Source: Neorhizobium alkalisoli
GTDB lineage: Bacteria; Pseudomonadota; Alphaproteobacteria; Rhizobiales; Rhizobiaceae
Direction of reading: 5' to 3'
NCBI RefSeq assembly: GCF_007829835.1
Contig: NZ_VIWP01000001.1
Coordinates: forward strand, 1,261,181 to 1,325,180
DNA length: 64,000 nucleotides
Shown here: piece after piece, positions 27,502-36,042 of the stretch
Position numbering within the stretch: position 1 is the first letter of the stretch
Layout: each line of letters starts with the position of its first letter
Made by a program: the position numbers and the translations under genes
The notes under the pieces: model-generated
Databases searched by the model: none
Seen by the model: only the letters and a program-made list of their open reading frames with translations
What the model was told of the DNA's origin: nothing

Positions 27502-28217
27502 ACACGCGCGTCGAGATTCCGGTGTCGAAGCCGCGTGTCTTCGACATCGAAGGGGATGCCGCCCGCGCATTCCGCGTTCTGGCCGATGGCGGTATCGCCA
27601 TCGTGCCGAATGATATCGGTTATTCCGCGCTCGGCGGTTCGGCCGGCGCTTTGAAGCGGATCTTCGAGACGAAGAAACGTGCACCGCAGAAACTCAACGC
27701 CATGGTTGCCAGCATGGCGACCCATCGCAGCCTGCACCGCTGCAGCGAAAGGGCGCAAAAGATCGTCGAGACGATCGTCGGCGACTACGATCTGCCGCTC
27801 GGCTGTATTGCGCCCTACCGCGCCGACCATCCGATGATCGGCCGGCTGGACCAGACAGTACTCGAAGGCAGCACCAAGGGTGATACGCTGGTCATGCTGC
27901 TCAATGCCGGCCGTTTCCATCAGGCGCTGACAGCACTGTCTGAAAACGATAACGTGCCCCTGTTCGGCTCCTCGGCCAATGTGACGCTCGGTGGCACCAA
28001 ATTCTGTGTCGAGGATATCGAGCCGGAAATCATCGACATTGCCGATATCGTCATCGATCACGGCTTGCAGCGTTACCATCCCTACGGCTCGTCCTCGACG
28101 CTTCTCAATGTCGAGACGATGGAGGTGGTGCGCCATGGCTCCTGTTTCGAGGATATCGCCTATGTCCTGAAACGGCATTTCGGGGTGGAGCTCCAGCCAC
28201 GCCCGGCGCGGCATTGA
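27498..28217 (+). CDS. YrdC/Sua5/YciO-like protein, copy 2
   Basis: Protein of 239 residues, paralogous to the preceding gene. The start ATG 27498 overlaps the previous stop (ATGA). Corresponding motifs are GGIAIVPNDIGYSALGG, FETKKRAPQKL, FGSSANVTLGG and GSSSTLLNVETMEVVRHG. Again the TsaC signature PTDTVYGL is altered, here to PNDIGYSAL, while KxR and SSAN are kept, so ATP binding is plausible but the co-substrate site has changed. Two such proteins in tandem suggest a heterodimer. A LeuC-like gene follows 15 bases later. Confidence 0.85.
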   Translation: MNTRVEIPVSKPRVFDIEGDAARAFRVLADGGIAIVPNDIGYSALGGSAGALKRIFETKKRAPQKLNAMVASMATHRSLHRCSERAQKIVETIVGDYDLPLGCIAPYRADHPMIGRLDQTVLEGSTKGDTLVMLLNAGRFHQALTALSENDNVPLFGSSANVTLGGTKFCVEDIEPEIIDIADIVIDHGLQRYHPYGSSSTLLNVETMEVVRHGSCFEDIAYVLKRHFGVELQPRPARH

Positions 28218-28232
28218 AGGGAGAGGGCCGGA

Positions 28233-29651
28233 ATGTCCGCACGCCCCGCGACCATTTACGAGAAGATCTTTGACGATCACGTCGTCTCGCATCTGGAGGA
28301 TGGCAGTTCCATCCTCTACATCGACCGGCATCTCGTGCATGAAGTGACCAGCCCGCAGGCCTTCGAGGGCCTGCGTGTCGCGGGCCGCAAGGTGCGCGCG
28401 CCGCAAAGGACGCTGGCGGTCGTCGATCACAATATTCCGACGACGCCGGACCGGCTCTACCGCATCGACAACAAGGAAAGCCGCGAGCAGATCGAGCTTC
28501 TGGCCGAAAATACCAAGGAATTCGGCATCGAATACCTCTCGCAGAGCGATGTGCGTCAGGGCATCGTCCATATCGTCGGGCCGGAACAGGGGTTTACGCT
28601 GCCCGGTATGACGATCGTCTGTGGTGACAGCCATACCTCCACCCATGGCGCCTTCGGCTCGATCGCCCATGGTATCGGCACGTCGGAAGTCGAGCATGTG
28701 CTTGCGACCCAGACCCTTCTGCAAAGGAAGGCGAAAAACCTGCTGGTCGAGGTCAATGGCACGCTGCCTGACGGCGTCGCGCCGAAGGACATTATTCTTG
28801 CCATTATCGGCGAACTCGGCACAGCCGGCGGGACCGGCCATGTCATCGAATATGCCGGCGAGGCGATCCGGGCGCTGACCATGGAAGGCCGCATGACGGT
28901 CTGCAACATGTCGATCGAGGCCGGTGCCCGTGCCGGCATCATCGCGCCGGATGAGACGACCTATGCCTATATCAAGGGCCGCCCGCGCGCGCCAAAAGGC
29001 GAGGACTGGGACCGCGCCGTCGCCTATTGGGACAGTCTTCGCTCCGATCCGGGCGCGGAATATCAGCGCCATCTCGTGCTCGATGCGAGCGCCCTTCCGC
29101 CGCTCGTCACCTGGGGCTCGTCTCCGGAAGATGTCGTGTCGATCACCGGCACGGTCCCCGATCCGGCGGCGATAGCCGACATGACCAAACGGGCTTCGAA
29201 ACAGCGCGCGCTCGATTACATGGGCCTGACGCCGGGCATGAAGATGGCCGGGCTTGCCGTCGACCGGGTGTTTGTCGGCTCCTGTACCAATTCCCGCATC
29301 GAGGATCTGCGCGCCGCGGCCAAGATCGCCGCCGGCCATCATGTCCACGCCGATGTCGCAGCGATGATCGTGCCAGGTTCCGGCCTGGTCAAACAGCAGG
29401 CGGAAGCGGAAGGGCTGGACCGGATCTTCATCGAGGCCGGTTTCGACTGGCGTGAACCGGGCTGTTCCATGTGCCTGGCCATGAATGGCGATATGCTGCG
29501 CCCGAAAGAACGCTGCGCCTCGACATCCAATCGAAATTTCGAGCATAGGCAGGGGACCGCCGGCCGTACCCATCTCGTCTCTCCCGCCATGGCGGCCGCA
29601 GCGGCAATCGCCGGCCGTTTCGTCGATATCAGGGACTGGCGTTTCCGGTAA
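28233..29651 (+). CDS. LeuC/aconitase-type hydro-lyase large subunit
   Basis: Protein of 472 residues, the usual LeuC length. It has [11 protein letters not shown] at the N-terminus, [34 protein letters not shown], and iron-sulfur cysteines in [12 protein letters not shown] and CSMCLAMN (C-x2-C). It ends in the LeuC-like [27 protein letters not shown]. It should carry a [4Fe-4S] cluster and move water across a C=C bond in a branched hydroxy-acid. The matching small (LeuD) subunit is not encoded nearby; it may borrow the housekeeping LeuD or use a partner elsewhere. It is probably not biosynthetic leuC, since it sits in a GntR-controlled catabolic operon. Confidence 0.88.
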   Translation: MSARPATIYEKIFDDHVVSHLEDGSSILYIDRHLVHEVTSPQAFEGLRVAGRKVRAPQRTLAVVDHNIPTTPDRLYRIDNKESREQIELLAENTKEFGIEYLSQSDVRQGIVHIVGPEQGFTLPGMTIVCGDSHTSTHGAFGSIAHGIGTSEVEHVLATQTLLQRKAKNLLVEVNGTLPDGVAPKDIILAIIGELGTAGGTGHVIEYAGEAIRALTMEGRMTVCNMSIEAGARAGIIAPDETTYAYIKGRPRAPKGEDWDRAVAYWDSLRSDPGAEYQRHLVLDASALPPLVTWGSSPEDVVSITGTVPDPAAIADMTKRASKQRALDYMGLTPGMKMAGLAVDRVFVGSCTNSRIEDLRAAAKIAAGHHVHADVAAMIVPGSGLVKQQAEAEGLDRIFIEAGFDWREPGCSMCLAMNGDMLRPKERCASTSNRNFEHRQGTAGRTHLVSPAMAAAAAIAGRFVDIRDWRFR

Positions 29652-29695
29652 GGCGCTGTTCCCCTTCTTTCATTCCCGACCTTCTTGGAGGCACC

Positions 29696-31420
29696 GTGAC
29701 CTATCAGGCTCCGTTGCAGGATATCCGCCTTGTTCTCGAATTCGCCGGCCTTGGCCAGGCTTCGGCGACCGATCTCTACGCCGATTGCGATGCGGATCTC
29801 GTCGACAGCGTTTTGCGCGAGGCCGCCCGCTTTGCCGAGGAGCGGATAGCGCCGCTGAACGGCATCGGCGACAGGATCGGTTCGAAGCTTGTGGATGGCG
29901 CGGTCGTCACGCCGCCCGGCTGGAAGGAGGCCTATCGGGACTGGTCGGAGGCCGGCTGGAATTCCTTGTCCGCGCCGGTGGAATGGGACGGGCAGGGCCT
30001 GCCGGTCCTCATCCAGGCCGCCTGCACGGAAATCTGGAATTCCGCCTCGATGGCCTTTGCGCTCGCACCGCTTCTGACCGCCGGCGCCATCGATGCGCTG
30101 GCCCATCATGCTTCGGACGAACTCAAGGCCGCCTATCTGCCGAAACTCGTTTCCGGTGAATGGACCGGGACGATGAACCTGACCGAACCGCAGGCCGGCT
30201 CCGATCTCTCGACGGTCAGGACGCGCGCGATCCGCCAACTGGACGGCACCTATCGGGTTGAAGGGCAGAAGATCTTCATCACCTATGGCGATCACGATAT
30301 GAGCGACAATATCGTCCATCTCGTGCTGGCGCGCTTGCCGAATGCGCCGCCCGGAACCGGTGGTATCTCGCTCTTCCTTGTGCCGCGTATTCTGCCGGAC
30401 GGTTCTCTTAACGACGTTCATTGCCATTCGCTGGAACACAAGCTCGGCATCCATGCCTCGCCGACCTGCACCATGGTGTTCGGCGATATTGAAGGCGCCG
30501 TCGGCTGGCTGGTGGGTGAGGAAAATCGCGGCCTCAACTGCATGTTCACGATGATGAACAGCGCTCGGCTTGGTATCGGCATCCAGGGTGTCGGCATTGC
30601 CGAACGCGCCTATCAGCAGGCGCTCGATTATGCCCAGACCCGCCAGCAGGGCAGGGCAGGCGGATCGCCGCAAACCAGCCCGATCATCGGCCATCCGGAT
30701 ATCCGCCGCACACTGCTTCTGATGCGCTCGAAGATCATGGCGGCTCGCTGCATCTGTTACGCAACAGCTGCGGCGCTCGATCGGGCAAACCGGTCGGAGG
30801 ATCAAGAGGAGAGAGCGCTTGGCGCAGAGCTCGCCGGCCTGCTGACGCCGATCGCAAAGGCCTATTCGACCGATATCGGCTGCGAAGTCGCCCACCTTGG
30901 CGTTCAGGTCCATGGCGGTATGGGTTTCGTCGAGGAAACGGGAGCGGCGCAGCACCTGCGTGATGCCCGGATCGCGCCGATCTACGAAGGAACGAACGGT
31001 ATTCAGGCAATCGATCTGGTCGCTCGCAAATTGCCAAGATCGCAAAAGGCATTGAGCCTGATCTTGAGCGAAGCCCGAACAGTGTCTGATGAAATCGCAC
31101 TGCGCGACGGTGCTCAATCGAAAATCCTGGCTGCCCGGCTTGCCCAGGTCGCCGATTGCCTGGAGCGGGCGACGAAATATATGCGTGATATGCAGGCCGC
31201 TCACAGGCATGAAGACGCACTGGCCGGCGCAAGTCCTCTGCTGGAATTGTTCGGTGTCTGCATCGGTCTGACCGGGCTGGCACGCCTGGAAAACGCAAGA
31301 CGTGACGATGAGGGGATCGCAAGCCTTGCGGTATTCTTCTCGAACCAGGTCGCTGTTTACGCAGGCGCATTGGCTGAATCGGCCATGGGTGGCGCAATTC
31401 CGCATATTCGCGCCCTGTAA
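29696..31420 (+). CDS. Acyl-CoA dehydrogenase, large DmdC-like form
   Basis: FAD enzyme of 574 residues from GTG 29696 (ribosome site TTGGAGG). It has the acyl-CoA dehydrogenase core (WTGTMNLTEPQAGSDLSTVRTRA, GISLFLVPR, EHKLGIHASPTCTMVF) and a catalytic-region motif YEGTNGIQAIDLVARKL. A C-terminal extension of about 110 residues is typical of the long subfamily that includes 3-methylmercaptopropionyl-CoA dehydrogenase DmdC. It would insert a double bond in an acyl-CoA made by the cluster's CoA-transferase or another enzyme. It is the last gene of the operon. Confidence 0.88.
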   Translation: MTYQAPLQDIRLVLEFAGLGQASATDLYADCDADLVDSVLREAARFAEERIAPLNGIGDRIGSKLVDGAVVTPPGWKEAYRDWSEAGWNSLSAPVEWDGQGLPVLIQAACTEIWNSASMAFALAPLLTAGAIDALAHHASDELKAAYLPKLVSGEWTGTMNLTEPQAGSDLSTVRTRAIRQLDGTYRVEGQKIFITYGDHDMSDNIVHLVLARLPNAPPGTGGISLFLVPRILPDGSLNDVHCHSLEHKLGIHASPTCTMVFGDIEGAVGWLVGEENRGLNCMFTMMNSARLGIGIQGVGIAERAYQQALDYAQTRQQGRAGGSPQTSPIIGHPDIRRTLLLMRSKIMAARCICYATAAALDRANRSEDQEERALGAELAGLLTPIAKAYSTDIGCEVAHLGVQVHGGMGFVEETGAAQHLRDARIAPIYEGTNGIQAIDLVARKLPRSQKALSLILSEARTVSDEIALRDGAQSKILAARLAQVADCLERATKYMRDMQAAHRHEDALAGASPLLELFGVCIGLTGLARLENARRDDEGIASLAVFFSNQVAVYAGALAESAMGGAIPHIRAL

Positions 31421-31462
31421 TCCGGCAAGCGGTCTGTACTACCGACTCGTGAAGAGAAACCG

Positions 31463-31481
31463 CCGGCTCTTGCAAAGCCGG
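31463..31481 (+). terminator. Weak hairpin after the acyl-CoA dehydrogenase gene
   Basis: Six-bp stem CCGGCT/AGCCGG around a 7-base loop, 42 bases after the stop codon. A T-run follows only after about 15 bases, so the terminator is plausible but weak. Confidence 0.35.
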
Positions 31482-31513
31482 TCTGAAACTATTCCGTTTT
31501 TATCGTGTCCGTT

Positions 31514-31557
31514 GCTCTGAGATCGAAGTACCCTGCGGGCAGTTTCGATCTCAGAGC
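31514..31557 (+). promoter_or_regulatory. Long perfect inverted repeat just upstream of the DmpA-like gene
   Basis: Perfect 14-bp arms GCTCTGAGATCGAA (31514-31527) and TTCGATCTCAGAGC (31544-31557) around 16 bases that contain a further CCC-TGC-GGG. The right arm ends seven bases before the ATG at 31565, so as RNA it would bury the only purine-rich stretch (CAGAG) available as a ribosome site. It could be a translational switch or a dimeric-regulator operator. If the GTG at 31505 were the start, the repeat would be coding. Confidence 0.6.
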
Positions 31558-31564
31558 TCATTCA

Positions 31565-32611
31565 ATGACTTACGAAAATCGTGCCCGCTTGCGTTCGCTT
31601 GGCATTTCTGTTGGCCATTACCCGATCGGCGAACTAAACGCGATCACGGATGTTGCCGGCGTCCGCGTTGGCCATGTCACCTGCATTGAAGGTGACCGCA
31701 CCCGCACGGGCGCAACTGCCATCCTGCCGCATGCCGGCAATCTGTTTCAGGACAAGGTGCCGGCGGCGCTGGCCGTGTTCAACGGGTTCGGCAAGTTCGC
31801 TGGCTCGACACAGATCGCCGAGCTCGGCGAGATCGAGACGCCGATTCTGCTCACCAACACGCTGGGTGTCGGCCGCGCGATCGAGGCGATCAACCGTCAT
31901 ACGCTGGCACAGGCCGGCAATGAGCGGGTCGTGTCGCTCAATGCCGTCGTCGGCGAGACCAATGATTCCCGGCTCAACGATATTCGCGCGGCCCGCCCGA
32001 GCGTCGATGAGATGCTGGAAGCGCTTTCTGCCGCCAAGGCCGGCCCGGTCGAAGAGGGTGCGCTCGGCGCGGGCACCGGCACGGTCGCCTTCGGGCTTAA
32101 GGGCGGTATCGGCACCAGCTCGCGTATCGTATCCGTTGCGGGCACGTCCTATACGGTCGGCGTTCTCGTTCAGTCCAATTACGGCGGCAAGCTGATCGTT
32201 GCCGGCCGGCCCTACGAGGCGGAAGGCCATGACAAGGACGGGTCGATCGTGATGATCGTCGCGACCGATGCGCCACTCTGCTCGCGCAACCTCGAGCGTC
32301 TTGCCGAGCGCTGCTTTGGCGGCCTCGCGCGCACCGGTGCTGCACTCAGCAATGGTTCCGGCGATTATGCGCTCGCCTTCTCGACAGCCGAAGAGGTGCG
32401 CCGCACGCCTGCGCGCCGCAAGGCGGTTGCCAACTATCCGGTTCTTTCCAACGACGTCGTCTCGCCGCTCTTCGAAGCCGTCATCGAGGCGAGCGAGGAG
32501 GCCATTCTCAATTCGATGACGATGGCGACGACCACGCATGGCTACAATGCCGGCACGGACAAGCCTTCGACCATTCACGTGATTTCCCTCGACGCCCTCA
32601 AGCGCCGCTGA
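31565..32611 (+). CDS. DmpA/BapA-type (P1/S58 family) aminopeptidase
   Basis: Ntn-fold aminopeptidase of 348 residues. The family start is clear (SLGISVGHYPIGELNAITDVAGVRVGHVT), followed by LLTNTLGVGRAIEA and LNAVVGETNDSRLNDI. The autoproteolysis site is DG|SIVMIVATDAPL, with predicted nucleophile Ser227 after Gly226, splitting the chain into alpha and beta subunits. DmpA of Ochrobactrum acts on L-amino acid peptides and on D-Ala esters and amides. I chose ATG 31565 (MTYENRARLRSL). No Sec leader is seen, so it is cytoplasmic. It is followed 20 bases later by a D-amino acid aminotransferase gene, which supports D-residue substrates. Confidence 0.88.
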   Translation: MTYENRARLRSLGISVGHYPIGELNAITDVAGVRVGHVTCIEGDRTRTGATAILPHAGNLFQDKVPAALAVFNGFGKFAGSTQIAELGEIETPILLTNTLGVGRAIEAINRHTLAQAGNERVVSLNAVVGETNDSRLNDIRAARPSVDEMLEALSAAKAGPVEEGALGAGTGTVAFGLKGGIGTSSRIVSVAGTSYTVGVLVQSNYGGKLIVAGRPYEAEGHDKDGSIVMIVATDAPLCSRNLERLAERCFGGLARTGAALSNGSGDYALAFSTAEEVRRTPARRKAVANYPVLSNDVVSPLFEAVIEASEEAILNSMTMATTTHGYNAGTDKPSTIHVISLDALKRR

Positions 32612-32631
32612 CTTTTTAGACTGGAGTTCCC

Positions 32632-33498
32632 ATGACTGCCGCCGCACCCCGCACTGTTTATCTCAACGGTGCCTTCCTGCCTGAAAACGAGGCGCATATC
32701 TCGATCTTCGATCGTGGCTTCCTGTTCGGCGACGGGATCTACGAAGTGACTGCCGTTCTCGACGGCAAGCTGATCGACAGCCCGCTGCATATGGCGCGCC
32801 TGGAGCGCAGCGTGCGGGAAATCGGCGGTACATTGCCGATCTCGACCGACGAGATCGTCGCGATCGAAAAACGCCTCATCGAAGAAAACAAGCTGACCGA
32901 AGGCGTGATCTACCTGCAATATACGCGCGGCGCCGAAGACCGCAATTTCCTCTATTCCGACGATCTGAAGCCGACTTTGCTGCTTTTCACCCAGGTCAAG
33001 ACGCTGGAACATGTCGCTGCCGTCGAAAAGGGCCTGAAGGTCAAGATCGTGCCGGACCAGCGCTGGGAGCGCCGCGACATCAAGACGGTCTGCCTTCTGC
33101 CGCAGGTTCTCGCCAAGCGCATCGCCAAGGCCGAAGGCTGCGACGAGGCCTGGATGGTCGAGGATGGTTTCGTCACCGAAGGCGCGTCCTCGACGGCCTA
33201 TATCATCACCCATGACGACAAGATCATCACCCGCGGTAATGGCAATGCCACGCTGCCGGGTTGCACGCGCCTCGCCGTGCTCGATCTTGCCCGCGAACAG
33301 GGCCTGACGATCGAAGAGCGTCCGTTCTCGGTGGAGGAAGCAATGGCAGCGCGTGAGGCTTGCCTCACCAGCGCCTCGAACTTCATCGTGCCGATCACCT
33401 TTATCGACGGCAAGCCGGTCGGCGACGGCAAGGCCGGCCCGATGTTCAAGCGCCTGCGCACGCTTTACATGGACAATGCCCGCCGCACTGCGGTCTGA
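32632..33498 (+). CDS. dat: D-amino acid (D-alanine) aminotransferase
   Basis: PLP class IV aminotransferase of 288 residues. Family features: RTVYLNGAFLPENEAHISIFDRGFLFGDGIYEV, catalytic Lys151 in RDIKTVCLLPQVLAK, and GFVTEGASSTAYII. It converts D-alanine and other D-amino acids with 2-oxoglutarate into 2-oxo acids and D-glutamate. Branched-chain aminotransferases share the fold, but the N-terminal pattern and short length fit D-amino acid aminotransferase. It is cotranscribed with the DmpA-like gene and convergent with the LysR gene, with six bases between stops. Confidence 0.9.
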   Translation: MTAAAPRTVYLNGAFLPENEAHISIFDRGFLFGDGIYEVTAVLDGKLIDSPLHMARLERSVREIGGTLPISTDEIVAIEKRLIEENKLTEGVIYLQYTRGAEDRNFLYSDDLKPTLLLFTQVKTLEHVAAVEKGLKVKIVPDQRWERRDIKTVCLLPQVLAKRIAKAEGCDEAWMVEDGFVTEGASSTAYIITHDDKIITRGNGNATLPGCTRLAVLDLAREQGLTIEERPFSVEEAMAAREACLTSASNFIVPITFIDGKPVGDGKAGPMFKRLRTLYMDNARRTAV

Positions 33499-33504
33499 TT
33501 AAGA

Positions 33505-34389
33505 CTAGCCGGCGGCCAGAACGTCCCAGATGCGTTTGACGATCGGCCGCCGGTTTTCCTTGGAACGATAAAGCCGGATCTCGACATCGATATCCCAGTC
33601 CGGCTCCGCCGCCCTGACAAGCCGGCCATCGGCAAGTTCTGCGGTAACCAGGCTTTCCGGTATCCAGGCCAGCCCCCAGCCGGCCATGACCATGCCCTTC
33701 AGGCCGACCGACATGCTGCCGACATGGACGCGGTTTTCCGCCGGCAGCCGGTCCGCCATGGCGCCGGCGACGAGCTGGCCGAAGAACGAGATCTTCTGAT
33801 AACCGACATGCGCGAAACCCGGCTCGATACGGTGCCGGGGCTTTCCGTCGGCGTCTGGGGCGCTGACCGGAATGATGATTTCCGCGCCCAACCGAACATG
33901 TTCGAATTGCGGATCGAGCAGCATCGGCACATGCTGGTTCTGGTAGGTCAGCAGGAAATCGGAATCGCCGTCGACGAGCGAATTGAGGTTTTCTTCCATG
34001 CTGCCGGAATCGGGTCGCATATGCGAGACGATCGGGCCGAGCTTCGCGTTGAGTTCGTTCAGCCAGTTCGGGAAGAAGGTGAAGGAAAGCGTATGCAGCG
34101 CCGTCACGGTCACCGTGCGGGCGTCATTGCCTTCCTCGTGCTGGAGATTTCGGCGCGCCTGATAGAGGCTCTGCAAAGTCTGCTCGGCGATCGGCACGAA
34201 GCGCTCGCCCGCATCCGTCAGGCGCGACGGATAGGTGGCGCGGTCGATCAGGCTGGTACCGACCCAGGCTTCCAGTTGCCGGATTCGGCGGCTGAAGGCG
34301 GATTGAGTGACGTGGCGCTCTTCCGCGGCCTTGGAAAAATTCAGCGTCTGTGCGAGCGCCAGGAAATCTTCAAGCCATTTGACTTCCAC
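33505..34389 (-). CDS. LysR-family regulator of the D-peptide region
   Basis: Regulator of 294 residues. I chose GTG 34389 (MEVKWLEDFLALAQTLNFSKAAEERHVTQSAFSRRIRQLEAW) because GGAG lies at the right distance; GTG 34401 would add four residues. The winged helix is followed by an effector domain (FARVG-like FAHVGYQKISFFGQ, GMVMAGWGLAWIPESLV). It is the last gene of the minus-strand operon that contains the peptide importer and the D-aminopeptidase, so it probably responds to a D-amino acid or peptide. That is inferred from position. Confidence 0.87.
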   Translation of the reverse strand: MEVKWLEDFLALAQTLNFSKAAEERHVTQSAFSRRIRQLEAWVGTSLIDRATYPSRLTDAGERFVPIAEQTLQSLYQARRNLQHEEGNDARTVTVTALHTLSFTFFPNWLNELNAKLGPIVSHMRPDSGSMEENLNSLVDGDSDFLLTYQNQHVPMLLDPQFEHVRLGAEIIIPVSAPDADGKPRHRIEPGFAHVGYQKISFFGQLVAGAMADRLPAENRVHVGSMSVGLKGMVMAGWGLAWIPESLVTAELADGRLVRAAEPDWDIDVEIRLYRSKENRRPIVKRIWDVLAAG

Positions 34390-34451
34390 CACAAGCTCCA
34401 CTGGAAAACCGACCGCAGTTCTCCATTGGTCTGATTGGCGGAAAAATGCAA

Positions 34452-35960
34452 TCAGCCGGCGCGGCTATACTCGATCATTCTCGCACGCGACAGGACGAGT
34501 TCGAGGCGATTTTCGGACAGGAGATGAAGGCAGACGCGCTTCGTCCACGGCCCGTCCTTTAGCGTGAAGAGGAAACGTCCACCGCCCAGCGCCGTCAGCG
34601 ACATGCGGTGGCGCACCGGCCCGACACCCATCACGACGGTATCGCCGGCAATCTCGAAGAAAGCGCCTTCGTCGGAGAACCAGCGCCCGGAGAGTGAGGC
34701 CGGCACACCGGTATCGACAGCCGGGAGCAGGCGGCGCGCCGGGTGGCCGATCTCACCGACAATCGCAGAACCATCCATCTTCAGGCGCATCGGCGAGGAG
34801 GCCGAAAAGGACGAAACATATTCGCCGTCATCCTCGTACGCCGTATCGTCGGCATCGAGCCAGGTGACGGTCGAGCCCTTGACCTCGGCCCAGAAGGGAC
34901 CGGTCTCGGATACGTAGAGGCCATCGGTCAGCGCCGGGGAGGGGACCGGCAAAGCAAGGCCCAGAAGGGCGGCCATGGCTTCCTGGGCGATCTTGTTGCC
35001 ATTCGTGTCTTCGCGGTTGGAGACGATGACGAAACCGCTTCTGCTGTCCTGGTCGACGAGGAAATAGGATTTGTAGCCCGGATGCGAGCCGCCATGGCCG
35101 GTAGATTGCCGGCCGCCGAGAAGCGTGCGGCGCAGGCCAAGGCCATAACCGCTTTCACGGCCATCCTTCAGCGCGCGCGGAGCGGCCAAGCGGTCGAGCA
35201 CGCCGCTGAACGGAATTTTGTCCGACAGCAAGAGGCGCAGCCAATTGGCAAGGCTTGTCGCGCTGCCGGTCATGCTGCCGGAAGCGGAAATATGCAGGCC
35301 GGCAGCAGACAGCTGCCACTTGGTTCCGTCATGCCAATAGCCGGGGACGAGGCCATCGACCGCGTCGTTCCAGACATCCGGGGCATCGAGGATCGCGCCC
35401 GCTTCCATCCCCGCCTTGCGGATGAAATCCCGGAAGAACAGGCCCTTGCGCTCCAGTGCCGTCTCGACCAGGCGGTAACCGGTATTGGAATAGGAGACCT
35501 CCGTGCCGGCCTCGTAGTTCAGGCGTGTCTGGCGGGAGAGAAACTCCATCAGCGGGCCGGCCTTGGTTTCGGTATAGACCGACAGGCCGAGCAGTGACAG
35601 GCATTCGCGGGTATCCGGCAGGCCGCCGCTCATGTCGAGGGCACGGCCGACCGGGACGCTTGCCATCGGCTCCTGCAGTTCGGGCAGGTGCTGGCCGAGA
35701 CGGTCGTCGAGCGAGATCGCTTCCGGATGGGAGAGGACCATGGCGCAGAAGGCGTGTTTGGTAACGGAGGCGTAACGCACCACCGTATCGGCCGAGAACG
35801 GCACTCTGGTGGCAAGGCTCTCGACACCACCAACCTCCGCAAAACGGATGCCGCCTGCATCAAAGCCGATCACCGCTCCGCCGGGCTGGTCGGCGCCCCA
35901 GCCGCCCGCGAATTTTTGGGCGGCCTGTTGTGCCGCTTCCCAATTGGCCGTGATCGACAT
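34452..35960 (-). CDS. D-aminopeptidase, DAP type (beta-lactamase-like, family S12)
   Basis: Penicillin-recognising serine enzyme of 502 residues that in Ochrobactrum anthropi removes N-terminal D-amino acids, with a preference for D-Ala. The catalytic Ser65-x-x-Lys68 (RYASVTKHAF) and Tyr157-Ser-Asn (SYSNTGYRL) match DAP (Ser62/Lys65/Tyr153) in spacing. The LGGRQSTGHGGSHPGYKSYF region replaces the KTG motif. The C-terminal 170 residues form the two extra beta-barrel domains of DAP. The start ATG 35960 follows TTGGAGAACAGC. No leader peptide is seen, so it is cytoplasmic and acts on imported peptides. Confidence 0.9.
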   Translation of the reverse strand: MSITANWEAAQQAAQKFAGGWGADQPGGAVIGFDAGGIRFAEVGGVESLATRVPFSADTVVRYASVTKHAFCAMVLSHPEAISLDDRLGQHLPELQEPMASVPVGRALDMSGGLPDTRECLSLLGLSVYTETKAGPLMEFLSRQTRLNYEAGTEVSYSNTGYRLVETALERKGLFFRDFIRKAGMEAGAILDAPDVWNDAVDGLVPGYWHDGTKWQLSAAGLHISASGSMTGSATSLANWLRLLLSDKIPFSGVLDRLAAPRALKDGRESGYGLGLRRTLLGGRQSTGHGGSHPGYKSYFLVDQDSRSGFVIVSNREDTNGNKIAQEAMAALLGLALPVPSPALTDGLYVSETGPFWAEVKGSTVTWLDADDTAYEDDGEYVSSFSASSPMRLKMDGSAIVGEIGHPARRLLPAVDTGVPASLSGRWFSDEGAFFEIAGDTVVMGVGPVRHRMSLTALGGGRFLFTLKDGPWTKRVCLHLLSENRLELVLSRARMIEYSRAG

Positions 35961-36042
35961 GCTGTTCTCCAATGAAGGGGATTAGAAACCGGCCTCTCCG
36001 TCATGCTCGGGACAAGCCCGAGGATGACGAAGGTTCGAATTG

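Noticed and set aside
27453..31405. Very long minus-strand frames opposite the LeuC-like and acyl-CoA dehydrogenase genes
   Set aside because: Antisense shadows in GC-rich DNA; no recognisable domain and no ribosome site.
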